From positions 868,001-932,000 of the forward strand of contig JASISA010000023.1 of assembly GCA_031771865.1 (NCBI GenBank): DNA of 64,000 nucleotides, read 5' to 3'. The stretch is from Nothophaeocryptopus gaeumannii. Taxonomy: Eukaryota; Ascomycota; Dothideomycetes; Mycosphaerellales; Mycosphaerellaceae. The notes below the pieces were generated by a model, which saw only the letters and a program-made list of their open reading frames with translations, did no database searches and had not been told where the DNA came from. This document shows, one piece after another, positions 55,417-64,000 of this stretch. The position numbers and the translations under genes were made by a program. Position 1 is the first letter of the stretch. Each line of letters begins with the position of its first letter.

Positions 55417-55786
55417 GGGCACGTGTGTTGAGAGACTTGATCGCGATTTGGTATTCATCTGTCGATATGTTGAGTGAGCGTATGTGCAATTTGCGATAAT
55501 CTGTTTTGCTGGATTGGATCGAACAAGGTGGACTGGGTAGGACAAGCTTCAAAAAGAGGATGTCGGTACTATGGAATATTGTGATTCAAGGGTATAATGT
55601 CTGTTACTATGTTCGACTTGTAGCTTCTTGAAGTGAAGGACATTACTTGAGCTCGAATGGGATTTTGCCTTCCATCCCATTGTCATTGAGGTGAGGTTGA
55701 CCAGGCCTGGATATCACTCTACTTTCATGCAGGCCAGTCCCGATTCGTTCCTCGTTACCCGACTCATGCTATCACACGAAACCCGT
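55417..55786. other. Convergent 3' intergenic region
   Basis: 370 bp between converging genes; 3' UTRs expected. No other feature seen. Confidence 0.4.
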
Positions 55787-57004
55787 TTACAGCTCCGGCG
55801 TATCCGCAAACAGCGCCTTCGAAAACCCCTCGGGATATCTCGCCCCAGCAGGTTGCGCAGCCTTACAGGCCTTCCGAATCTCCTTCTCCTCTTCAGCAGT
55901 AAGCTTGATCTTCAGCGACCCCAAATTCTCCTCGAGTCGCGGAATGCTGGTGGTGCCAGGGATGGGGAAAAAGTCATCGCCTTGAGCTAAGATCCACGCC
56001 AAGGTCAACTGACTCGCCGTAACACCCTTCTTCTTCGCCAATTCCGTAATCGCATCCACCAGTTGCAGATTCTTTGGGAAATTCTCCTCCGAGAATCGAG
56101 GTGCGAAGGTACGGAAATCGCCTTCTTCGAAATCTTTGGGACTGCGGATTGTGCCTGCGAGCATGCCGCGGCCGATGGGGGAGTAGGCTACGATGGCCAC
56201 GCCGAGTTCGCGGGCGGTTTGGAGGAGGTTTATCTGGGGTGATTCGATGTCGAGGGAGAAGGGGGAGTATTCGATTTGGATGGCATCGACGTGGTCGATT
56301 TTGCAGGCGCGGCGGAGGGAGGTGGAGGAGCATTCGGATAGACCGATGTATTTGATCTTGCCTTCGGATTTGAGTTTCTTCAGCTCCTGCATGGTCTTCT
56401 CGACGGGCGTTTTGCCATCGAGGCGGTGGGCGTAGTCTTGAGAAGATACATGGTCAGTGGGAGATCATTCGAGCATGCAAATAGCTGATAATAACTCACA
56501 GAGATCAATACTCTCAACACCCAATCTCCTCAGCGACTTCTCGCAAGCCTTCCGAGCGTACTCAGGCGAGCTATCCACATACCGCGTCCCATTATCAGCA
56601 ACGCAGTTGGCGAACTTGGTCGCAAGGAAAATCTGCTCTCGCTTGCCCGGGTTCTGCTTAAACCAGTTCCCTATGCTTTCTGTCAGCCCTCATGTCACCA
56701 TGCCCCCTGCCTCAAGGTCCCTCTCATTCTCCCCTTCCTGTTTGCATCACTTACCCAACAAATCCTCGCTATCCTGATACATATCCGCCGAATCCCAAAA
56801 CAATTCCCCCTCTGCAAAGGCTTTATCCAAAACCGCAAACCGCTCATTGTCAGGCTTGGGCTTCCCGTAGAAGGCGCTTAGGCCCATGGTGCCGTAGCCC
56901 AAAGCCGTGACGTGAGGACCATTCTTTCCCAACTTGCGGGTGGGTAGTTTGTTGCCAACGGCGCCGCCTGTGGCTTGACCAACGACGTTTTTGACGGTTT
57001 CCAT
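55787..57004 (-). CDS. Aldo/keto reductase
   Basis: Three exons: 56755..57004, 56500..56670 and 55787..56436 (introns 84 and 63 nt; 1071 nt, 356 residues). It is a (beta/alpha)8 NADPH-dependent oxidoreductase of the aldo/keto reductase family, nearest in feel to the YakC/AKR13-type enzymes. The catalytic tetrad is visible: D71 (FWDSAD), Y76 (MYQDSE), K102 (LATKF) and H144 (YYAHRLDGK). Other family marks are GYGTMGLS near the N terminus, KIKYIGLSE, the YSPIGRGML loop and FFPIPGTT near the cofactor site. Likely cytosolic; substrate not predictable. The 16-20 N-terminal residues before KLGKNG are not part of the barrel. Confidence 0.92.
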
Positions 57005-57672
57005 GGTGTGGAATCGTGTGAAGGATGATTCAATTGAGTTTGGATCTGGAAAGGTGATTGCTTGGGAGTTGGGTGGTACTTATACCTTTGTCCATCCAAG
57101 TGGAAGACACGGTCTGGAGATTAATTGGGGATATGACGTTGAACACATGCGACATTGAAGCCAATGCGCGGAGTTAAAGTTCACACATGTCCAGAGAGGG
57201 GCAGGCAGCGGGCCAGACAGAGGGAAGGTACGGCAGTAACGGCAAGAGAACCGAGACAAACCTGGGGGAAGAAGGGAACGACGGAAATCATGGCGGGGAT
57301 ACCCCTTCAGCCGTCTAGCCATTCATGGTCGCAATGGAAATCGGCGACCGCCCATCGAAGCCTTGAGAGGCACACGCTATATCCTGAGGATATGCCGAAG
57401 TGAAGGCTTCGACTCCGTTTTTGCGAATGTTTTTTTGTTCCGGGCGGTACAGCTATGTACATGAATTGTCGGATAATAATCATCAAAGTGCAGGCCGCGG
57501 ATAGTCCGTCTCCACTTTGACGCCAGGTTGACGCTCGAACGCTTCGAAATCAACGACAACCCAAACTCCACCACAGAGCAGCTGTACAAGCTCAATTCTC
57601 TCTTCGAACACCTAAATACTTTTCCCATGCCCTTGTTGGTATCGTAGATTAAAACCATGCCATATCATAAAA
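57005..57672. other. Intergenic, upstream of the aldo/keto reductase
   Basis: About 670 bp between two minus-strand genes. It should contain the reductase promoter and the 3' UTR of the rhodopsin-MFS gene. No gene recognised. Confidence 0.4.
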
Positions 57673-60294
57673 TCATGCAGAAGTATCCCCTCCATTCTTA
57701 CTAACCTTCCTCTCCCGATACTCAATCTCATTCGACTCCTGCCTCCTCTTCTTCCCGATACTCAACAAGCTCAATGCCCTGCTAGCTGCACTACTCGTCG
57801 AGCTCGGCCTCGACCCATCAGCAGACATAACATCCTTGATCGGATCAACCAGCCGCCGGACGTCTCCAAAAGCATTAAGTCCGAGAGCGAAGACGGTGCC
57901 GCCAGCATACGCGGCCACGGCGACGACTAAGCTGTATGGTACGCTGAGCCCGTTTTGTACCATGGAGGTTGAGATCGGAGAGAAGACAGCGCCGCCGCTT
58001 ATGGAGGAAGTCATGAGGACGCTGGCGAGTTTGGTGTGGCTTCCCATGCCTCGGAGAGATTGGGCGAAGACGAGGCCGAAGATGGGACCTTCGAAGAAGA
58101 AGACCATGATCATTAGACCTACTCCGGCGGAGCCTCTGAAGTGTGTGCAGAGGGCTGTGAAGAGGATGGATCCGAGGTAGAAGACCAGGAGCATTACCCG
58201 GGGTGTGATCCAGAAGCCAAGTCCAGCTGCCAAGAACCTCGAGACGGCAAAGGCAGTATGCGCGACGGCGAAGTAATTGGTGGTGTTGTATGAAGGTGCG
58301 ATCGCTTCAATGTACGCTGGAAACCCAACGCCGAGCACCTCCTGCCCTCCGACGTAGCAGAACTGGCTGAAGCATCCCAGACCGAGCACCAACCAGATGA
58401 GACGTATGTTGCCCACTTTGACCTTGTTCGCGCCATCCATCCTTTCAGCTGCGTCCTCAAGCTCAGCATCTGTCGCTTCTGGCAGTGGGAGGTAGAAGTA
58501 CACAACCGCCAGTATCACGGTCGCGAATGAGATACCAAGATAGGCCCATTGCGTGTTGATGAGTGTTGGCGCATGCATCGTCTTGTGGAAGAACGCCTTT
58601 TCCGCAATCAAAGGTGCTACAACACTTCCCACTGCTTGCACGCCTTGACTAAGGTTCAGTCTTATCTCGGCGTATTGGGCGGGACCACATATTGCGATGA
58701 ACGCGTTTGCTGACACTTCCAGCTGTGAGAGGCCAAATCCCACAATGAAGTTAGTCACCAGGAACGTTGGCCAGGAAGTCAAGACGGCAGCTGGCCAGAA
58801 GATGAGACAGCCAGCAGCATAGATGCTTAGTCCTATTGGGTAGCAAGCCTTGAATCCCCAATGCTTCAGCACCAGATTCCCCACAATCAGAGGTCCTGCG
58901 AAATAGCCAGCGTAGTATGCACTACGAATTGCCACGGCTTGACCAGGTGTGACAGAGGCCACAGTTTGAAATTGAGCGTTCAGGACGTCGAGCAAGCCAT
59001 ATTCAAAGCCCCAGATAAAGAAGAGTACCGTCACCAAAGCGACTGGCCAGATCGATTCGCGGGCAGTCATGTAGACCATGCTCTTCTTCTGATTCATGTT
59101 CACGAAGTCGAAGAAGGTAGGCGATTCAGGTTTCGTATGTCGTGTCGTATTCGTTAATGCTGTAGGTGATCGCTCCATGGGTTGCATGCCATACTGGTCC
59201 ATGTCGGGCGTCGTTAAGAAGTCCATCATTCCCAGCTCAGGGCCTGCCTCCTGTGCGCTATCACTCCGTCCAAAGTCCCGCGTATGTACTTCCTCTGGCA
59301 CGTCAGGCAAGGCTGGAGGCGAGTGTTGCATTTCAGGTCTAGGTAGAGATATCGATCCGAATTGTGAAGGCAAATCTCCGGGGTCTCGCAGCATGCTGGG
59401 TAGGAATCTTGCAACCAAGGGCTTGAGTCCTGGCACACATGCGCACATGATTCCCACAGTAACTTCGATCGCGCTCCACATGAACGAGAATGCCAGATAG
59501 AAAGAAGAGTCTGTCGCTTCTGCATTCCGTACCGAGCTTTCACTCGACGAAGTGGCACTTGCGATCTCCTCAAGACGCATCTGAGCGGCAGATTGCAGAT
59601 ACGATATTCGGACGACATCGACAATTGCCACAAAGATACCAAAGCTGAACGTGATCATAAGGATGATCTTCTGCTTTCGAGGCAAGCGCATCGTGGTCAG
59701 GACCGGCATCGGTAGGAACAGGATCGCAAGATCGGTGATGATGTTCAGTGGAATCGAGGCGAGGTATATCGTAAGGATATCGGTACATTTCGCGTTCGGT
59801 GGTGTGATGGTGTAGAAGACTGCTGAGATCGGCCGGCACTGAAACACACTCACCATCGTGAGCGCAAACCCGCCGGCATTGACCACGAAGAGCGTCGCAT
59901 AGATGGCCCACCTGAAGGCCTTGTCCGCAGTGGAGAATGTGAGGTAGAAAGCCAGAATCGAGGTCTTGGTCGCCATGAGGGCAGGCTGATACAGTACGCT
60001 GAACGCATAGTTCGACTTGCGCAAAGTCGACTGCCACGACTCAGGCACATCGACCTCGTGCCGTCCAAGCCCATACGCAGTGCCATAGCAGATCGAGAAT
60101 GAGAGTCCTACTGTGATGGCCCATGCAACAAGCATGAAATAGTCGTCCAGAGCAATCTGCTTGACGATCGCGGCTCTTGACAGCATGCGGAAGAAGACGA
60201 AGACAGTGCAAATCACTGTCATCGCAATGGTGACTGCCAGTACCGTGCGACTTCGTCCATAGATGTCGCCATTATCCTCATCCACATCCGCCAT
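57673..60294 (-). CDS. Fusion of SAT4-type rhodopsin domain and FucP-like MFS transporter
   Basis: One uninterrupted 873-codon frame from an ATG. Residues ~17-290 form a seven-helix fungal rhodopsin-type (SAT4/Pth11-like) domain: helices near 17-40, 50-76, 96-118, 127-152, 172-199, 208-233 and 262-288, ending CACVPGLKPL. A polar Pro/Ser/Asp-rich linker covers ~295-410. Residues ~414-815 are a major-facilitator transporter of the fucose-permease type: FFIWGFEYGLLDVLNAQF in the first helix, GYFAGP, then NLSQGVQAVGSVVAPL, and about 12 helices. The C-terminal tail is basic and Ser-rich. FucP-type carriers are H+/sugar symporters; the SAT4 domains are usually stand-alone and mostly uncharacterised. 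Together they suggest a transporter with a membrane sensory or regulatory module. Two separate genes are unlikely, since neither stop nor start nor intron breaks the frame. Confidence 0.9.
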   Translation of the reverse strand: MADVDEDNGDIYGRSRTVLAVTIAMTVICTVFVFFRMLSRAAIVKQIALDDYFMLVAWAITVGLSFSICYGTAYGLGRHEVDVPESWQSTLRKSNYAFSVLYQPALMATKTSILAFYLTFSTADKAFRWAIYATLFVVNAGGFALTMVSVFQCRPISAVFYTITPPNAKCTDILTIYLASIPLNIITDLAILFLPMPVLTTMRLPRKQKIILMITFSFGIFVAIVDVVRISYLQSAAQMRLEEIASATSSSESSVRNAEATDSSFYLAFSFMWSAIEVTVGIMCACVPGLKPLVARFLPSMLRDPGDLPSQFGSISLPRPEMQHSPPALPDVPEEVHTRDFGRSDSAQEAGPELGMMDFLTTPDMDQYGMQPMERSPTALTNTTRHTKPESPTFFDFVNMNQKKSMVYMTARESIWPVALVTVLFFIWGFEYGLLDVLNAQFQTVASVTPGQAVAIRSAYYAGYFAGPLIVGNLVLKHWGFKACYPIGLSIYAAGCLIFWPAAVLTSWPTFLVTNFIVGFGLSQLEVSANAFIAICGPAQYAEIRLNLSQGVQAVGSVVAPLIAEKAFFHKTMHAPTLINTQWAYLGISFATVILAVVYFYLPLPEATDAELEDAAERMDGANKVKVGNIRLIWLVLGLGCFSQFCYVGGQEVLGVGFPAYIEAIAPSYNTTNYFAVAHTAFAVSRFLAAGLGFWITPRVMLLVFYLGSILFTALCTHFRGSAGVGLMIMVFFFEGPIFGLVFAQSLRGMGSHTKLASVLMTSSISGGAVFSPISTSMVQNGLSVPYSLVVAVAAYAGGTVFALGLNAFGDVRRLVDPIKDVMSADGSRPSSTSSAASRALSLLSIGKKRRQESNEIEYRERKVSKNGGDTSA

Positions 60295-61390
60295 CTTGAG
60301 TATCAGCTTCCAATGCTGCCCCAGCCCATCCTTTGGCCAACAACACCGCTCTTGCTGTGCTCAGTAGCTCTTTCAATCCCAGGAATCGTTCTTCGTAAAC
60401 CTCGGCCAGCTCAACACCGACATTGCGCGACTTTCCGCGTATACTCCCAGTATTCTTCTCCGAACGTATATCCTCCTTCTCCAGTGGACTCAATTCTTCG
60501 CGCGAGGTCAAAGCACACAACCACAACCGTCGCGTGGGATGATAGAGAAGCAAAAGCAAGGTAAGGAAAGGAACAGTAGTGCCTGACTAAGAGAGCAGAG
60601 CAAGGTAGTGTAGACTTCTTAGCAGCACAAGTGCTGCTCGATCAATGGCCCGAACGGAGTGGACAAGACGAGTGCATGCACCCATCGTCATCGTGGTAGC
60701 GCGTGCCGAGATTCGGTCGTCAATGTAACGGGGAGACCCCTCTTTTTGGTGAGGGGGAGTAATATGTGAAAAATGCGTGGCGAGTCAGGAAGGACTTTCC
60801 TGTGCTTGGTGCTTCTTCCGCGGGTCGACCTGATGATGACTTCACGCTTGACTTGACTTCCCGAGCTTTTGGGATCCTGCGAATGCCGACTTCCGACCTT
60901 TCACTAACTCATGCTCACTTGCACACTCAAATCGTTTCAATTTCTTCGCGTTCACTCATCAATGCAGACAGACGTATTGATCTTCAAGTCCGAATTTGAA
61001 CTCTGCTCGCATGAAGATCTTCACCGCCTCTCTAATCGAACAGGCTGGAACCCTGCAGTCTCCATCTTTCAGAACCTTCTCCGAATCAAAAAAAAAGCAA
61101 AAAAAAAAAGGGTCGCAGGACCACCAACGCCAAAACCTGTGCGCCACCTCCGGAGTGTCACCGAAGCAGTGCATAACACCGGCATACCTCACGTGTACTC
61201 CCCATGGGGCAGACAAAAAGTGTTTGTACCTCCGGAGGTGGGAAGGAGCGTGCCGCGAATCAGTAACGTAGAAACTGAGCGCGGTCAGGTATGGAGGGGC
61301 CGGAAGTAAGGTCTCTACAAGTCTTACATCTAAAATCTATGGCGCCCAGGAACACCGCAAGCTCCCGTTGTACCGGCCGATTGCAAGGCT
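60295..61390. other. Intergenic, nothing recognised
   Basis: About 1.1 kb. It holds the promoter of the fusion gene and, on the right, the 3' flank of the RUS-family gene. An interrupted poly-A run lies near 61088-61110. No gene recognised. Confidence 0.4.
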
Positions 61391-62935
61391 TCACGAGTCT
61401 TCAATGGCTATTCTCCATCCAGCAGTGGTCTCAAGAGCGGAATTTCCCAAGTTCCAGCCCTTCTCCTGCAACTGCTCCTCGTTCTTCTGCCAAAGCTCCT
61501 CAGCTGCCTTAAGAGATCGCCCAAATAACTCAAGTAGGATGGAGAGTTTATCGCTCTCTTTCGCTGCTACGTCTGTGGGTGTAGCCTTGACCTCTTCTGC
61601 AAAGGCTAGTGCTTGCCACCAGGCCGTGGTCAGATCTCTGGAGTCCACACCTCTCTTCAGAATGATGTAGAGGTTGCTTTTGCCTGGCACTGACGCTTTG
61701 TCGCACCAGAGGATATATGAGCGTTTCTCGTAAAGAGAGAACACTTGCTCCAGCCGCTTATCTGCAATGCGAGACGCATTGGTCGATGTCTGGGAATCCG
61801 CGAGCGCTGACATCAGTCGAAAGAAGGGCGCGCCAACAAGACAATGCCCGATAATCTTGCCTTGAGGACCTCGCAACACGCCATCTCGCTCGAAGATATG
61901 TTCTTCGCTGGCGATATCGTCTGGCGAGGGTACATGTCCCTTGCGAAGATGGTGGTAAGCAAGTGTCGCCCTTTGCCGGTTCAGCGTATGCATCTTCACT
62001 GCTCGCACAGCGCGTCTGTTCGTCTCTAGGTGAATAGACAGAAGTAAGATGAGTAGGGTCCAAGTTGCAACTGGAGTCTCGACCCAGCGAATGACGAAGC
62101 TGCCAGCAAGCATTCCCACTAGTGAGATCACAGTCTCTTGACTGGAATCTTTGGCATTCAACTCGCCGAGATTCCCTTGTTTCGCAAAGTGAGCACTCAA
62201 GCTGGCTTTTGAGCTGCCCGCTGCGACACCACACAGCGAGCGTAGTACGCTGCTGAAGCTCAATACCGCCACGCGAATGGGCTTCGGCAGTACAGGTGAC
62301 AGACAGTCCAGGACGAAACCTGTGTCGTTGAGGACATCCGCGAGTAGACGATACATTTTGCATTCTGGCTCGAGAGAGGTGCCGAAACGATGAGCGAACA
62401 GGATCGTGGCAAGTCGACCTATAGAATTCTGAAGGATTGATAGGAGGATAGCTGCTGTTGGTGAGGCACTAGAGTCGCCTACGCCGACAGTTTCGAGAAT
62501 GGCCCGGGAGGAAATAATGCTGGCAATGCTGCTCGAGAAGGCTTGGAGAGAGTCCTAGTTTCGATTAGAAGGAGCAGTCAGATAGTAGTGGAAAGACGCA
62601 CATAAATCTGATATCTGTTCCAGTCAGTCCCTGACAAACAACCAATGTTCGAGTTCACTTTCCTGTCACTCACTCTAAGTAGTCCTCAGTCACGCTGTGA
62701 GGGAACCCGACCGGAAGGAAGACATCAATCGTGCTTTGTAAGAGCGAACTGGACGCGGAGTCTGGCTGCAAGCAGTGTCAGTCCGCAGTAGCGCAAGGTC
62801 ATTCACTTGCACGGCACGAACCACAATAGTGTCGATCCTACTGAGTCCTTTCTCGCCATCACTTTGAACGTAGGTCGCAGTGACCTTCTCAGCCTCATCG
62901 TACTCCGTGATTCGGAGAGGTTGCTTCGTCGTCAT
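61391..62935 (-). CDS. RUS (root UVB sensitive)/DUF647 family protein
   Basis: Four exons: 62807..62935, 62674..62765, 62602..62614 (13 nt) and 61391..62554 (introns 41, 59 and 47 nt; 1398 nt, 465 residues). Splicing restores the family opening: FLPVGFPHSVTEDYLEYQIYDSLQAFSSSI, read across three exons. It continues with ILETVGVGD and GRLATILFAH, then YRLLADVLNDTGFVLDCLSP, GVAAGSSKASLSAHFA and LNAKDSSQETVISLVGM. Several hydrophobic segments follow in 210-275. The C-terminal part is soluble and less conserved. RUS proteins are known best from plants (RUS1/2, early seedling and auxin/vitamin B6-related phenotypes). Their biochemical role in fungi is unknown. Likely membrane-associated. Confidence 0.88.
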
Positions 62936-63251
62936 TGTTCGATTGCATTGAGATCATCACAAGCGCGAAGTTAGGACAACTTGTCACATTGTTTCAAGGT
63001 TCATCAAAGGCAAGGAAAGTCGAATTCGCATCCAGGTTTCTGACACGTGTCGCTAAGCTTTTGCGGATAGCGGCGTCCGCTCCACTAGCGCCAATATCCG
63101 CCCCACACAGGATGATCTCACGATGTTCCGAGCATCCCATCGCATCGTCTTTCACAACCTCCCTTCACTTCACAGCAATATCGCGCTCAGTTGAAGCGCG
63201 ATCCGTGGAAATAATACACCGCTCTCATCCAAGGACGCGCCTGGCGTCACC
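62936..63251. promoter_or_regulatory. Divergent intergenic region, RUS gene / reductase
   Basis: About 315 bp between two divergent ATGs, probably carrying both promoters. No specific sites identified. Confidence 0.35.
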
Positions 63252-64000
63252 ATGACCGTGCTACCAGAAGTCCTACCCGGCATCCTGCCCCCATCCCGCG
63301 AGAACTGGGAATGGGTAGTCTACCTCTGGCAGTTCTTCCCACTGGTAAGCACCATACTCTCACCTGAGGACTCAGTTGCTAATATATCATCAGTTCACAG
63401 CCGTTCAATGGCTCACCGATTTCTACCCCCAGGGCAAAACCTCCATCGACTCCAAATTCAACATCCCCGGCAAATGGGCCTGGTTCATAATGGAATCCCC
63501 AGGTTTCCTCATCGTCCTCTACTGCATGCTCGCCATACCCGCCAAATCTGGTCTCGATTCTGTCCCCTGGGAGAACTGGACAATGGCCGGCCTCTACACC
63601 ATCCACTACATCTACCGCGCCGTCCTCTCCCCTCTAGTCCTCAACCCTTCAATGTCTCCTATCCACCCCATCGTGGCAGTCTCAGCGTTCGCATGGCAAG
63701 TCGCAAACGGGATTTCCCTCGGCGGCTGGCTAGGTGGCTACGGTCCAACAACGAAATACGACTGGGCGGGTCATCTCTACGAAATCGAGGTCGGTCTCGT
63801 TATTTGGGGCTGGTCCTTCCTAGGCAACTTATTTCACGACGACGACCTCCGTGAAATCCGTCGCTCTGCCGCCCGTCGCCAAAAAGCCCAAGCGGAGAAA
63901 GAAGGCAAACCCATCGAAGGGGTGGAGAAACTTTATATGATTCCCAAGAATGGATTGTTTCATTTCATCTTGTACCCGCATTATCTGTGTGAATGGTTTG
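63252..64000 (+). CDS. Steroid 5-alpha-reductase-like membrane protein, 5' part
   Basis: Exons 63252..63344 and 63394..64000, the second running off the window; the 49-nt intron has a good branch site (gctaat) before cag. 233 residues are visible. The sequence follows the 3-oxo-5-alpha-steroid 4-dehydrogenase family: short N-terminal helix (WVVYLWQFFPL), GKWAWFIMESPGF, HYIYRAVLSPLV, several further membrane helices, then the conserved LFHFILYPHYLCEWF that begins the C-terminal catalytic region (NADPH-dependent reduction of a conjugated double bond). Family members act on steroids, very-long-chain enoyl substrates or polyprenols in the ER; which applies here cannot be told. Truncated only by the window edge. 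Confidence 0.9.

Overview
This window looks like nuclear DNA of a filamentous ascomycete fungus. Many genes are interrupted by short introns of about 41-130 nt with GT..AG ends. Protein families typical of Pezizomycotina are present: a Zn2Cys6 regulator, an SAT4-type rhodopsin domain, GPI-anchored Ser/Thr-rich proteins, a GH25 muramidase and fungal RGS proteins. A Dothideomycete is a reasonable guess, but nothing here fixes the class. Exon structures were worked out by hand from splice signals, reading phase and remembered family conservation. None was checked by alignment.

Layout, left to right. 1-6.3 kb is gene-poor and holds one decayed acetoacetate-decarboxylase-like gene. 6.3-20 kb carries a large JmjC/zinc-finger chromatin protein divergent from mitochondrial COQ2, a possible DUF7918-like protein, a small secreted protein, a FAD oxidoreductase and a mitochondrial SAP-like protein, followed by about 2.6 kb without recognisable genes. 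20.4-25.4 kb holds the HECT ubiquitin ligase Rsp5 (seven exons) and a Zn2Cys6 regulator whose DNA-binding domain is split over three exons, one of them 22 nt. 25.4-28.6 kb is blank. 28.6-35.4 kb holds a Pab2-like RNA-binding protein, a GH25 muramidase, a voltage-gated proton channel, a dynamin-like GTPase with a disrupted C terminus and a disordered protein. 35.4-44.5 kb is gene-poor apart from an RGS protein and contains a TA-rich, RIP-like patch. 44.5-52.2 kb holds a SCY1/Cex1 pseudokinase divergent from a PHD-WW-winged-helix protein. 52.2-64 kb holds a broken carboxylesterase, a GPI-anchored Cys-rich protein, an aldo/keto reductase, an 873-residue rhodopsin-domain/MFS fusion, a RUS/DUF647 protein with a 13-nt exon, and the start of a steroid 5-alpha-reductase-like enzyme that runs off the window.

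The genes do not form a pathway or an obvious secondary-metabolite cluster. They are a mix of core housekeeping genes (COQ2, Rsp5, SCY1, Pab2) and accessory genes, with three apparently decaying genes. The most distinctive item is the fusion of a seven-helix SAT4-type rhodopsin domain to a fucose-permease-like MFS transporter in one uninterrupted reading frame. The Hv1 channel, the JmjC/4CXXC architecture and the two micro-exons are the next most interesting.
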